A DNA stretch of 64,000 bases from Pandoraea bronchicola (GTDB lineage: Bacteria; Pseudomonadota; Gammaproteobacteria; Burkholderiales; Burkholderiaceae), in assembly GCF_902459805.1 (NCBI RefSeq), contig NZ_CABPST010000005.1:62001-126000 (forward strand). Reading direction: 5' to 3'. Numbering within the stretch: position 1 is the stretch's first letter; the number at the start of each line of letters is the position of its first letter. Below, in pieces: positions 49,495 to 59,005 of this stretch. A program made the position numbers and the translations under genes. Under the pieces are notes generated by a model. That model did not search any database. It had not been told where the DNA came from and worked only from the letters and a program-made list of their open reading frames with translations.

Positions 49495-50370
49495 ATGAAT
49501 TTCTCCGCCGTACTCGACAACCTGCCCTATCTGCTCTGGGGCGACTTTCCCGACGGCCCGCTCTCGGGCGCGGCACTCACACTCGTGCTCGCCACGATCA
49601 GTGCGCTGGCCTCCGGCGTGCTGGGACTCGCGGGCGGCATCGCGCTCGCGATGCTCGGCGGCCCGGCGCGCTGGACGCTCACGTTCGTGATCGGCTTCTT
49701 TCGCGCCATTCCCGTCTTGATGCTGATCTTCTGGACTTACTTTCTGCTGCCGATCCTGTTCAACGTCAATGTGCCCGGCCTGGCCACGGTGGCCTGTGCG
49801 CTCGCCCTGATCGGCGGCGCGTACCTGTCGCATACGGTCTTCGCGGGAATTCGCGGCGTGGGCACGGCGCAGTGGCAAGCGGGTATGTCGCTTGGGCTCA
49901 CGCGCGCGCAGACACTGCGTCACATCGTGTTGCCTCAGGCGCTGCGCATCATGACGCCATCGTTCATCAATCAGTGGGTGTCGCTGGTCAAAGACACGTC
50001 GCTCGCGTACATCGTCGGCGTGGCGGAATTGTCCTTCGTCGCCACGCAGGTCAACAGCCGGTTGATGGTCTATCCGGCCGAAGTCTTTGCGTTCGTCGCG
50101 CTGATCTACTTCGTGATGTGCGGCCTGCTCGAATGGCTCTGCACGACGCTGCTCGGCAAGCCGTTGCGGCCCGAGGCAGGGATAGCGAAAACGGAAAAAC
50201 CCCGGCGCGGCTGGCGGCGCATCACGTCGATGCGGCTGCCAAACCTGCCGGGGCTGACGAACGGTCTGAAAAATCTGACCTGCCGGGGCCGTCGCGACCG
50301 GCGCCACGCACCGGGAAAACTACCCGAGCGCGAGCGCCGTGTGGACTTCAGTCACGATTGGCCTGGATAA
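49495..50370 (+). CDS. Amino-acid ABC transporter permease with C-terminal extension
   Basis: This 291-residue permease has the usual coupling loop QWQAGMSLGLTRAQTLRHIV (core GMSLGLTRAQTL) at about 127-146 and hydrophobic segments up to residue 220. Family members end near residue 225. The remaining 65 residues are basic and Pro/Arg-rich (for example [14 protein letters not shown]) and are probably read-through of a region without a nearer stop. The last 23 bases overlap the 3' end of maeB on the other strand. Confidence 0.88.
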   Translation: MNFSAVLDNLPYLLWGDFPDGPLSGAALTLVLATISALASGVLGLAGGIALAMLGGPARWTLTFVIGFFRAIPVLMLIFWTYFLLPILFNVNVPGLATVACALALIGGAYLSHTVFAGIRGVGTAQWQAGMSLGLTRAQTLRHIVLPQALRIMTPSFINQWVSLVKDTSLAYIVGVAELSFVATQVNSRLMVYPAEVFAFVALIYFVMCGLLEWLCTTLLGKPLRPEAGIAKTEKPRRGWRRITSMRLPNLPGLTNGLKNLTCRGRRDRRHAPGKLPERERRVDFSHDWPG

Positions 50371-52636
50371 CGGTGAGGGCCGTCATGTTGATGATGCGTC
50401 GCACCGTCGAGCTTGAGGTCAGCACGTTGACCGGTGCGCCCACGCCCAGCAGGAACGGTCCCACGGCCACATTGCTGCCGGCGCCCGTCTTGAGCAGGTT
50501 GTAGGCGATGTTGCCCGAGTCCACGTTCGGGCACACCAGCAGGTTGGCGGCGCCCTTCAGACGCGAATGCGGAAGGATACGGCTGCGCAGCGCTTCGTCG
50601 AGCGCGCAGTCGCCGTGCATTTCGCCGTCGATCTCCAGCTCCGGCGCCTGCGCCGTGACCATCTCCAGCACACGGCGCATCTTCGTGCCCGACGCCGCGC
50701 TGCCCGAGCCGAAGTTCGAGCGCGAGAGCAGCGCGACCTTCGGGTTGAGGTTCAGCCACGTCATCTGCTTGGCGGCCGCCAGCGTGAACTCGGCGATCTG
50801 TTCGGCCGTCGGGTCGTCGTTGACGTGCGTATCCACAAGTGCCACGGTGCGCTTGTCGAGCAGCAGAATGTTCATCGCCGCGTAGGTGTTCGCGCCAGGC
50901 CGCTTGCCGATGACTTCGTCGACGAAGCGCAGGTGGTCGTGGTATGCGCCCACGGTGCCGCAGATCATGCCGTCGGCGTCTCCCAGACGCACCATCATCG
51001 CGCCGATCAGCGTAAGACGGCGGCGCATCTCGACGCGCGCCATTTCCTTCGTGATGCCATCACGGCAGCGCAGTTCCCAATAGTTGGTCCAGTACTGATG
51101 GAAGCGCTCGTCGTAGTACGGGTTGGTGACTTCGACGTCTTCGCCCAGACGCAGGCGCAGACCGAATTTCTCGATGCGCGCAAGCAGCACTTCCGGACGG
51201 CCCACCAGAATCGGGCGGGCCAGCTTTTCGTCGACGATCACCTGCACCGCGCGCAACACGCGCTCTTCCTCGCCTTCCGCGAACACGATACGGGCCTTGC
51301 CGCCGTCGCGCACCAGTTGCTTGGCCGCCGAGAAGATCGGCTTCATGAACGCGCCCGAGTGATACACGAACTGCTGCAACTGTTCGGCGTACGCGTCGAA
51401 ATCGGTGATCGGCCGGGTGGCCACACCGTCTTCCATGGCGGCACGCGCCACGGCCGGCGCGATACGTACGATAAGTCGCGAATCGAACGGCTTCGGAATC
51501 AGGTATTCCGGCCCGAACGACAGGTCGTACGCACCATAGGCCGTGGCGACGGAATCATTCGGTTCTTCCTGCGCCAGACCGGCAATCGCGTGGACGGCGG
51601 CGATTTCCATGCTGCGCGTGATCGTGGTCGCCCCAACGTCGAGCGCGCCGCGGAAGATGTACGGGAAGCACAGCACGTTGTTGACCTGATTCGGGAAGTC
51701 CGAACGGCCCGTGGCGAGCACCACGTCGTCGCGCGCGGCGCGAGCCTCTTCGGGGAATATCTCCGGCGTCGGATTGGCAAGCGCCAGAATCAGCGGACGC
51801 GACGCCATCGTCTTGAGCATTTCCGGCTTGAGCACGCCACCGGCGGACAGGCCGAGGAACACGTCGGCGCCCTCGATCACTTCGGCGAGGGTGCGCTTAT
51901 CGGTTTTCTGCGCGAAACGCGCTTTGTCCGGGTCCATGCCGGCCGCACGGCCTTCATAGACCACGCCATCGATGTCGGTCGCCCAGACGTTCTCGACCGG
52001 CAGGCCCAGGTCGACCATCAGGTCCAGGCAAGCGAGCGCGGCAGCGCCGGCCCCCGAGGTGACCACCTTCACTTCGCGGATGTCCTTGCCAACGACCTTC
52101 AGGCCGTTGATGAATGCGGCGCTCACGGTGATGGCGGTGCCGTGCTGGTCATCATGAAAGACAGGGATTTTCATCCGCTCGCGCAGCTTGCGCTCGACGG
52201 TGAAGCACTCCGGGGCCTTGATGTCTTCCAGGTTGATACCGCCAAACGTGGCTTCGAGGCTGGCAATGATCTCGACGAGCTTGTCCGGATCGCTCTCGGT
52301 GATTTCGATGTCGAACACATCGATTCCGGCGAATTTCTTGAACAGGACAGCCTTGCCTTCCATCACCGGCTTGGAGGCGAGCGCACCGATGTTGCCCAGA
52401 CCGAGCACGGCCGAACCATTCGTGATCACCCCGACCAGATTGCCGCGCGCCGTGTACTTGAACGACTGCGCCGGATCGGCCGCGATTTCCTGACACGGGA
52501 TGGCAACACCCGGCGTGTAGGCGAGCGCCAGGTCGCGCTGCGTGACGAGCGGCTTGCTGGCCGTCACGGAGATCTTGCCCGGCGTCGGGAACTGGTGATA
52601 CTCCAGGGCGGCCTGGTGATCGTTGTTGTTGCTCAT
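50348..52636 (-). CDS. maeB: NADP-dependent malic enzyme MaeB (malic enzyme-PTA fusion)
   Basis: This 762-residue enzyme decarboxylates malate to pyruvate with NADP+. It has an N-terminal malic domain (Tyr and Lys catalytic segment near residues 40-100, with [12 protein letters not shown] and the nearby conserved Lys), an NAD(P)-binding domain (about 165-420, containing [18 protein letters not shown]) and a C-terminal phosphotransacetylase-like domain (about 435-760) that mediates acetyl-CoA control. Length is normal for MaeB. The ATG at 52636 lies 195 bases from the divergent LysR gene. Confidence 0.95.
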   Translation of the reverse strand: MSNNNDHQAALEYHQFPTPGKISVTASKPLVTQRDLALAYTPGVAIPCQEIAADPAQSFKYTARGNLVGVITNGSAVLGLGNIGALASKPVMEGKAVLFKKFAGIDVFDIEITESDPDKLVEIIASLEATFGGINLEDIKAPECFTVERKLRERMKIPVFHDDQHGTAITVSAAFINGLKVVGKDIREVKVVTSGAGAAALACLDLMVDLGLPVENVWATDIDGVVYEGRAAGMDPDKARFAQKTDKRTLAEVIEGADVFLGLSAGGVLKPEMLKTMASRPLILALANPTPEIFPEEARAARDDVVLATGRSDFPNQVNNVLCFPYIFRGALDVGATTITRSMEIAAVHAIAGLAQEEPNDSVATAYGAYDLSFGPEYLIPKPFDSRLIVRIAPAVARAAMEDGVATRPITDFDAYAEQLQQFVYHSGAFMKPIFSAAKQLVRDGGKARIVFAEGEEERVLRAVQVIVDEKLARPILVGRPEVLLARIEKFGLRLRLGEDVEVTNPYYDERFHQYWTNYWELRCRDGITKEMARVEMRRRLTLIGAMMVRLGDADGMICGTVGAYHDHLRFVDEVIGKRPGANTYAAMNILLLDKRTVALVDTHVNDDPTAEQIAEFTLAAAKQMTWLNLNPKVALLSRSNFGSGSAASGTKMRRVLEMVTAQAPELEIDGEMHGDCALDEALRSRILPHSRLKGAANLLVCPNVDSGNIAYNLLKTGAGSNVAVGPFLLGVGAPVNVLTSSSTVRRIINMTALTVIQANRD

Positions 52637-52831
52637 GGCGTGTCGTCCTCGGTGAATGTCTCGGCTCTGCCAAGCGCCGGGGACCGTTCTGGAGACGATT
52701 GCCGCCCCGGCGCATCAGATGTCTGGCCATTCTAGGCAGCCGCCAGCGAGGGACGATTCTGAATTACTATGGGGGCATCATATTTTCGATATAAGCCCGG
52801 AGCATCGGGGGTTTCAGGGGACTGAGGACAG

Positions 52832-53803
52832 ATGGGGGCGGTGCCATTCGATACGGGGGAAGCGGTTCGGCGGCTGACGACCCGGCTCAAGATGCGTCAT
52901 CTCGTGCTGTTGCTGCAAATTCAGCAGCACGGCTCGCTCACCCGGGTGGCCGAGCATATGGCAACGAGTCAGCCGGCGGTCACGAGCGCCCTTGCGGAGC
53001 TGGAAAGCATGCTCGGCGGCCCGCTGTTCGACCGGACCCCGCGCGGCATGACGCCAACACCACTGGGCGCAGTCGTGCTCGCCCGAGCGCAGGCGATGGT
53101 GCACGATCTGGACCATCTGACCCGTGACATCGAGGCCGTGATGGCCGGGCATGCCGCACGGCTTCAGGTCGGCGTGATCCCCTACATTTCAGGCAAAACG
53201 CTTGCGGCCGCCATTCAGCAAACACTCGCCCAGATTCCCCAGCGGCTGACCGTCACCCTGCACGAAGGCACCAGCGAATCGCTGATGGCACAACTGCGCG
53301 ATCACACGCTCGACGTCGTGATCGGACGCGCGGCAGCCAGCGTCGATCTGACGCAGGTGCAATTCGAAGTGCTTCACCACCAGATGCCGCGCGTGGTGGC
53401 CAGCCGCCGTCTGGCCGCCCGGCTCGGACGCAGCGCACCCGTATGGTCGCAACTGGCCGAGCTGGATTGGGTGATGGGCGCCCCCAACACGCCGATGCGC
53501 GATCAACTGTCGGACCTGTTCCTGCATGCGGGCGTCGTGCCGCCGGTGCCTGTCGTCGAGAGCTTCTCGTCGCGGCTGACCGGAGAGCTGCTCGCAAGCA
53601 GCGAGCGGGCAGTGTCGCTGCTGCCCGCCGACATTGCGCAAGAGCTGGTACGGGTTGCCGGCGTGGCCGTCGTCCCGTGGTCGCTCACCTGGACGCTCCC
53701 GCCGGTGGCGATGTTCACCCGCCGCGAAAATCCTCGCGAAACGCATCGGCTTTTCACACAGGCGCTGCGCACTCAATACCAGACGATGACCGGCGCGACA
53801 TAA
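52832..53803 (+). CDS. LysR family transcriptional regulator
   Basis: This 323-residue LysR protein has a slightly longer N terminus (about 15 residues) before the helix-turn-helix (HLVLLLQIQQHGSLTRVAEHMATSQPAVTSAL, core SLTRVAEHMATSQPAVT), then an effector domain. A GAGGAC ribosome site precedes the start. It is divergent from maeB, so control of malate metabolism is plausible, but this is only positional. Confidence 0.88.
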   Translation: MGAVPFDTGEAVRRLTTRLKMRHLVLLLQIQQHGSLTRVAEHMATSQPAVTSALAELESMLGGPLFDRTPRGMTPTPLGAVVLARAQAMVHDLDHLTRDIEAVMAGHAARLQVGVIPYISGKTLAAAIQQTLAQIPQRLTVTLHEGTSESLMAQLRDHTLDVVIGRAAASVDLTQVQFEVLHHQMPRVVASRRLAARLGRSAPVWSQLAELDWVMGAPNTPMRDQLSDLFLHAGVVPPVPVVESFSSRLTGELLASSERAVSLLPADIAQELVRVAGVAVVPWSLTWTLPPVAMFTRRENPRETHRLFTQALRTQYQTMTGAT

Positions 53804-53934
53804 GTGCTGTTCGTCCGGCGGAAAGGCGCGGAAAGGTCTTCTGACGTCAAAACCGGGCAATTTCGCGAAATAGACCCGTTTCGGCACGTTTGCCTCGCGA
53901 TGGCTCGCGTGAGGTCCGGCGTAAGGTGTCGTTC

Positions 53935-55209
53935 ATGAACGATGCCTTCGCCGCCGCCGCCCAAACCAACGTGACGTCCACCGCCAATGCGCCGGTGGTA
54001 ACGCCGTTTATCCCCTCGCCGCACCAGATCTTTCTGGCGCCCGCCCTGCTGCCGACGCAAGTCGGCCCGGCCGGCCTGCGCTTCGACTTCAACGACGGTG
54101 CCCGCGTGGTCATCCCCGATTTCGGCCAGCCGCTGCCGTGGCGCGTGCGGATCAGCGATTTGCGCGATGGCACCGCGCTGACCGAGGTCTCGCTGTCTTC
54201 GGGCGTCGTGCGCAGTCCGGCAAAGTACTTTGTGCCGTATGGCATCACGATCTGGCTCAACGACGTGGTGGTCTTCGAACATCGCTACGAGGCCCGCGAT
54301 CAGGATGTGCTCGTCCAGTTTCCGCTCGCTGCGCTGGGCGACGTCCTCGGCTGGCTGCCCTATGCCCTGCGATTTGCCGAAACACACGGGTGCCGCCTGG
54401 CCTGTGTGGTCACGCCTGCGGTAGCGGCGCTGTTTCGCGACGCCTATCCCGGCGTGGACTTCGTCGCGCAAGACAAAGTGGAACGGCGCAAGTATTACGC
54501 GACATACAACGTCGGCCTGTTCTTCGACGATAACGAATGCGTCCACCAGCCGCGCGACTTCCGCGAGACAGGGCTGCATCGTACGGCGGCACACATTCTC
54601 GGGGTCGACGACGCCGAGACGCCCGCGAAGACAGCACTGCCAGACGTATCACGGCCGATGGCCGAGCCGTATATCTGTATCGCCGTACAGAGCACTGCGC
54701 AATGCAAGTACTGGAACCGGCAGGACGGATGGGAGGCGGTCGTAGCAGGCTTGCGCGCGCGCGGTGTGCAAGTCGTGTGCATCGATCAGAAGGCGCGGCA
54801 TGGCAAAGGGGACTTCTGGCAGTCGATCCCGGAAGGCGCCGTCGACGCAACGGGCGATCTGCCGCTGACCGAACGGGCGCGCTGGCTGATGCACGCAAAC
54901 GCGTTCATCGGCTTGTCGAGCGGACTGGCCTGGCTCGCGTGGACGATGCGCACGCCCACGGTGCTCATCTCGGGCTTCACGCTCCCGCACAACGAGTTCG
55001 CCACACCGTACCGCGTGATCGCGCACGATGTCTGCACCGGCTGTTGGCACGACCCGGCGCTGCGCTACGACCATGACGATTTTCACTGGTGCCCGCGGCA
55101 TCAGGGCACCGCGCGGGCGTTCGAGTGCACGCGGGAGATTGCCCCGGAGGACGTGCTGGCTGCGGTGGACAAGATACAGGCAGGGGCGGCGGCACACGCA
55201 GCGTGCTGA
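53935..55209 (+). CDS. Autotransporter O-heptosyltransferase (TibC/BAHT family)
   Basis: This 424-residue enzyme resembles TibC-type heptosyltransferases, which transfer heptose from ADP-heptose to serines of autotransporter adhesins in the cytoplasm. The iron-binding cysteines are all present: Cys367, Cys370, Cys386, Cys398 (CTGC, HWC, FEC). The Rossmann-like C-terminal half contains FIGLSSGLAWLAWTMRTPTVLISGF (core GLSSGLAWLAW), typical of the family. The ATG at 53935 has an AAGG site. No autotransporter gene is in the window, so its target is elsewhere. Confidence 0.85.
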   Translation: MNDAFAAAAQTNVTSTANAPVVTPFIPSPHQIFLAPALLPTQVGPAGLRFDFNDGARVVIPDFGQPLPWRVRISDLRDGTALTEVSLSSGVVRSPAKYFVPYGITIWLNDVVVFEHRYEARDQDVLVQFPLAALGDVLGWLPYALRFAETHGCRLACVVTPAVAALFRDAYPGVDFVAQDKVERRKYYATYNVGLFFDDNECVHQPRDFRETGLHRTAAHILGVDDAETPAKTALPDVSRPMAEPYICIAVQSTAQCKYWNRQDGWEAVVAGLRARGVQVVCIDQKARHGKGDFWQSIPEGAVDATGDLPLTERARWLMHANAFIGLSSGLAWLAWTMRTPTVLISGFTLPHNEFATPYRVIAHDVCTGCWHDPALRYDHDDFHWCPRHQGTARAFECTREIAPEDVLAAVDKIQAGAAAHAAC

Positions 55210-55298
55210 GCGCGGGTCATTGCCGCTCGCGAACGCCGTATCGACCCGGCCGACAACGGCGGGAAGCGACTTCTGGGCTCAACGCCGTCCTGCGTCGC

Positions 55299-56315
55299 TC
55301 AATCGGGCCGCCGCCGAAATGCCCACCAGCCAGCGGCAGCCGTGCCCGAGGCAACGATGGCGACGAGCACCCAAAAGCCGTGCGGATGGTCTGCGAGCGG
55401 GATGCCGCCCACGTTCATGCCGAAGAAACCCGCCACGATGTTGATCGGCAACGCGAGCACGGTCACGACCGTCAGCGTGTAAATGGTGCGCTCCGTGCGC
55501 TCGCTGACCATTGCCGCGATCTCTTCCTGCAATAGTTTGATCCGCTCGAGCAATGCCGACAGGTCGTTTAGCACCACTGCGAACTCTTCCGTCGCCTGAC
55601 GGAATTCCTGCACGTCCTCGGCATGCCCCCACACGGGAGGACGGCTGAGCAGCCGGAAAAGCGCCGCCGGCTCCGGGGCCAGCAGACGCTGCAATCGCAC
55701 GAGCACGCGGCGCAACGACCCCAGGTCGGCGCGATTGCTCTCGATGCGCTGCTGCAATAACCGATCCTCGACCGTATCCACACGGCGGCTCGTCTCACGC
55801 ACGATGCGCTCGAGCACATCCGCCTGATCGCGCAGCAGGTGCACCAGCAGCGCCAGCGGCGAGCGGAAGGCATCGCCGCGTTTGACCGACGCCCGCAACT
55901 TGTCGATAGAGCGCAGCGGCTTCACGCGGCCAGTCACCAGCAGCCGCGCGTTCGCCGCGACCCGCAACGTCGAAATCTCCGACTGCGCAATGTCGAACGC
56001 GAAAATCACGTCGTTGATGACGGCAAGCAGCCAGTCGTCGGAATGTTCGATGCGTGTGGAGCGAGACCCTTCACCCAGACTCTCGTGGAATTCGTGAGGC
56101 AGGCTCAGATGCTGTTGCAGCCACTTCTCGCACGCCGCGTGCGCGAAGTTGAAATGCAGCCACAGAAAGCCTGGCGCACGCTCACCTTGCGCCAGCCACC
56201 CGAGCGCCCCGGCCGTATCGATCGGTTCGGGCGGCGCGCCGTCGGTAAATCGGTAGCCGTAGATCAGGCCAGCCTGATCGCAGCCGTAAGCGTTGTGAAC
56301 CAGGTCGGCGAACAT
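55299..56315 (-). CDS. CorA/ZntB-like cation transporter
   Basis: This 338-residue protein has a large N-terminal cytoplasmic domain with long helices and two C-terminal membrane segments. The pore motif reads GMNVGGIP (about residue 300), a GMN variant as in ZntB, so zinc or another divalent cation is as likely as magnesium. The ATG at 56315 is followed upstream by the palindrome at 56384. It is divergent from the PPK2 gene. Confidence 0.88.
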   Translation of the reverse strand: MFADLVHNAYGCDQAGLIYGYRFTDGAPPEPIDTAGALGWLAQGERAPGFLWLHFNFAHAACEKWLQQHLSLPHEFHESLGEGSRSTRIEHSDDWLLAVINDVIFAFDIAQSEISTLRVAANARLLVTGRVKPLRSIDKLRASVKRGDAFRSPLALLVHLLRDQADVLERIVRETSRRVDTVEDRLLQQRIESNRADLGSLRRVLVRLQRLLAPEPAALFRLLSRPPVWGHAEDVQEFRQATEEFAVVLNDLSALLERIKLLQEEIAAMVSERTERTIYTLTVVTVLALPINIVAGFFGMNVGGIPLADHPHGFWVLVAIVASGTAAAGWWAFRRRPD

Positions 56316-56383
56316 GCGTGCGGTGTCTGAACGGACGTGGGGATTGACATGAACCGCACCGCGGCACGGTGGGATCGGCCATC

Positions 56384-56396
56384 ATGACAATGTCAT
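56384..56396. promoter_or_regulatory. 13-bp palindrome ATGACAATGTCAT upstream of the CorA-like gene
   Basis: ATGACA, one A and TGTCAT form a perfect palindrome with a single-base centre, 69 bases upstream of the CorA-like start in the 333-bp gap to the divergent PPK2 gene. An operator is the simplest reading. Nothing else in this gap stands out apart from the ribosome site before 56649. Confidence 0.5.
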
Positions 56397-56648
56397 ATTT
56401 CGTTTTCGTGACAACAAAATCCCATGCCCACCACCGCCCCCCAAGCCGTGCTTGCCCGCCTGACGGGCCGCAACGAGGCGCTCGGCCGGACCGGTATTCG
56501 CCAACGCCATGCGAGTGTCATAAAATCGTCGCATACTCGAACTCACCCTCGGGCGCGCCATGCACGCGGTATCGCGCAGCGTATGCCTGCCGTCACCCAA
56601 GCTACAAGGGTGCCTTTTGTGTTTTCTGGCCCGTAAGAGATCGTCGCC

Positions 56649-57569
56649 ATGACCCAATTCGATTCCGACGCCGACCACGACGCCTCGCTCGCGCGTCGCC
56701 TCCAGGATGACCTGATCGACAGCTACGATGAAGAGATCGAGATGGAAATCGACGACCTTCGTCTGCCCGGCCTGAACGATCTGACCGATGCCGCCCGCGG
56801 CGATCGTCTGCAATACTTCCGCGAGCTGTTCCGTCTGCAAGGCGAACTCGTCAAATTGCAGGACTGGGTGATTCGCAGCCGTCACCGGCTTGTGGTGATC
56901 TTCGAAGGCCGCGACGCCGCAGGCAAGGGCGGTGCAATCAAGCGCATCACGCAACGCCTGAATCCCCGTGTGTGCCGTGTGGCCGCCCTGCCCGCGCCCA
57001 ACGATCGCGAGCGCACGCAGTGGTATTTCCAACGTTATGTCCAGCATCTGCCCGCCGCAGGCGAGATCGTGCTGTTCGACCGAAGCTGGTACAACCGCGC
57101 CGGCGTGGAACACGTGATGGGTTTCTGCACCGAGAGCGAGTACGAGGAATTCTTCCGCTCGGTGCCAGAGTTCGAAAAGATGCTCGTGCGCAGCGGCATC
57201 CAGATCGTCAAGTACTGGTTCTCGATCTCGGACGAAGAGCAGGAAGCGCGCTTCCTCGCGCGCATTCAGGACCCGCTCAAGCAGTGGAAACTCAGCCCGA
57301 TGGACCTGGAAAGCCGTCGTCGCTGGGAAAGCTATACGCGCGCCAAGGAAGTGATGATCGAGCGCACGCACATTCCGGAAGCCCCGTGGTGGGTGGTACA
57401 GGCGGACGACAAGAAACGCGCGCGTCTGAACTGCATTCATCACCTGCTCGGACAAATGCCGTATCACGACGTGGAACGCTCGCCCGTGGTGCTGCCCGAG
57501 CGCGCGCGCAGCGAGGACTACATCCGTCACCCAGTGGCCAATGAAATGATCGTGCCGGAGATTTACTGA
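56649..57569 (+). CDS. ppk2: Polyphosphate kinase 2 (PPK2)
   Basis: This 306-residue kinase moves phosphate between polyphosphate and nucleotides. The P loop GRDAAGKGG is at residues 87-95 and the Walker B/lid segment VLFDRSWYNRAGVEHVMGF follows (core DRSWYNRAG). An N-terminal acidic helix and the C-terminal VQADDKKRARLNCIHHLL complete the PPK2 pattern. The class (ADP, GDP or AMP use) is not decidable from motifs I can see. It is divergent from the CorA-like gene. Confidence 0.93.
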   Translation: MTQFDSDADHDASLARRLQDDLIDSYDEEIEMEIDDLRLPGLNDLTDAARGDRLQYFRELFRLQGELVKLQDWVIRSRHRLVVIFEGRDAAGKGGAIKRITQRLNPRVCRVAALPAPNDRERTQWYFQRYVQHLPAAGEIVLFDRSWYNRAGVEHVMGFCTESEYEEFFRSVPEFEKMLVRSGIQIVKYWFSISDEEQEARFLARIQDPLKQWKLSPMDLESRRRWESYTRAKEVMIERTHIPEAPWWVVQADDKKRARLNCIHHLLGQMPYHDVERSPVVLPERARSEDYIRHPVANEMIVPEIY

Positions 57570-57584
57570 CGTCGTTCGATTGAC

Positions 57585-57622
57585 GGTGGCTCAGGCTGCG
57601 CATCGCGCACGCCCGAGCCACC
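57585..57622. repeat. 8-bp inverted repeat between convergent genes
   Basis: GGTGGCTC at 57585-57592 pairs with GAGCCACC at 57615-57622 across a GC-rich loop that itself contains GCGC repeats. It sits between the PPK2 and histidine kinase 3' ends. No T run follows; a weak terminator is possible. Confidence 0.4.
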
Positions 57623-57661
57623 TGAGCCAGTGCCGCGCAAACGGCTCGCGCCGGCAGGCGG

Positions 57662-59005
57662 CTAGGCGGCCGGAACCCAAGCAAGTGCGGACACCGATGC
57701 CAACGGCAAACGCAGCGTGACCCGCAGACCGCCGCCCTGCGCCTTGTCCAGACGCACGGTCCCCCCCAGCCCTTCGACCAGCCGCCCGACCAGCGACAGA
57801 CCGAGGCCGCAATGGCCTTCGCCGCCGCGCGAGGCGTCCAGACGCACAAACGGACGCATCGCAAGCGCCACCTGTTCGTCGGGAATGCCCGCGCCCCAGT
57901 CGCTCACCTCGATATATCCCTCCGCCCCCTCGCACCACGTGGCCAGACGCACCGGTGGCTCGCCGTGCTCCAACGCGTTGTCGACAAGATTCGACATGAC
58001 CCGGTCGAGCAGCGTGCGCGGCAGCATGAAGTCCGGGCCCGCGCGCAAATGGCAGACGAATAGCGAGGCATCCCCCTCGGGGTCGCCGGCAGCACGGGCT
58101 GCCGTTTCACCGTCGTCACCGTCGTCATCCGCCGGGAATTGCTCTCGCAGAAAGTCGTCGACGCCCACCAGCGGACTCGTATCGGCTTCGTCGCGTGCGT
58201 AGGCGAGAAATTGCTGGACGATATGGTCGATAGACGCAATATCGCGCACGAACCCATCGCGCGAACTGTCGCTGTCGATCAGATCGGCGCGCAAACGCAG
58301 GCGCGTGAGGGGCGACTTCAGATCGTGTGCAATGCCGGCGAGCATGATCGCCTGATTGTCTTCCGCTTCGGCCAGTCGCTTCGCCATGTCGTTGAAGGCG
58401 TGCGCCAGATCGCGCAACTCATGGGGCCCCTGCTCCGGCAGTAACGCCGGGCGACGCCCCCGGGCAATCACGCGCGCCGCTTGCGCCACGCGCGCGATCG
58501 GCCGCTGCATCTGCCATGCCACCAGCAACGCCAGCAGCACCGCGCCGATCAGGATGCCCACTGTCTCGCGTACGAACGGCGGCATCGGCGGCAAGTCGAC
58601 GCCGATGACAATCCATTCGTTATGCTGCGGCAGCAAGACCCACAAGCTGCCGCGCTTGCGTTCGTTGATCATGTGCAACTGCGTGCCCGGCGGCAATCGC
58701 GAGAGCAGTTCCTGCCGCAGACGGGTCGCGCGTTCGTCATCCGCGCCATCGGCAAACGCCGGGGCGTCGGCCAGCGGCACGCGTCGAAGCCCATGCGGCG
58801 GCGCAAGGCTGCCCGGCGTGACCGCCCGCTGATCCACGCTCTGGATGGCGATGAGCAGGCCGCGCGCGAAGCCGTCCACCTGCTGGCGGGGACGCTGATA
58901 GAACACCAGCGCACTCCACACCAGATGCATCACCAGCAAGACGGCGATGCCCAGCCATGCCATGCGCGCGAACAGCGAGTCGCGCAGCAGCCAACGCAGA
59001 CTCAC
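57662..59005 (-). CDS. Sensor histidine kinase (EnvZ-like), second pair
   Basis: This 447-residue membrane kinase has two membrane segments (about residues 12-36 and 148-166) around a periplasmic region, HAMP-like sequence, the phosphoacceptor His227 in MLAGIAHDLKSPLTRLRLRA and an ATPase domain with the N box (SNLVDNALEHG), SDWGAGI and GLGLSLV. It shares the H-box context with the kinase at 38441, so the two are paralogues. It overlaps its regulator by ATGA and converges with PPK2. Confidence 0.93.
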   Translation of the reverse strand: MSLRWLLRDSLFARMAWLGIAVLLVMHLVWSALVFYQRPRQQVDGFARGLLIAIQSVDQRAVTPGSLAPPHGLRRVPLADAPAFADGADDERATRLRQELLSRLPPGTQLHMINERKRGSLWVLLPQHNEWIVIGVDLPPMPPFVRETVGILIGAVLLALLVAWQMQRPIARVAQAARVIARGRRPALLPEQGPHELRDLAHAFNDMAKRLAEAEDNQAIMLAGIAHDLKSPLTRLRLRADLIDSDSSRDGFVRDIASIDHIVQQFLAYARDEADTSPLVGVDDFLREQFPADDDGDDGETAARAAGDPEGDASLFVCHLRAGPDFMLPRTLLDRVMSNLVDNALEHGEPPVRLATWCEGAEGYIEVSDWGAGIPDEQVALAMRPFVRLDASRGGEGHCGLGLSLVGRLVEGLGGTVRLDKAQGGGLRVTLRLPLASVSALAWVPAA

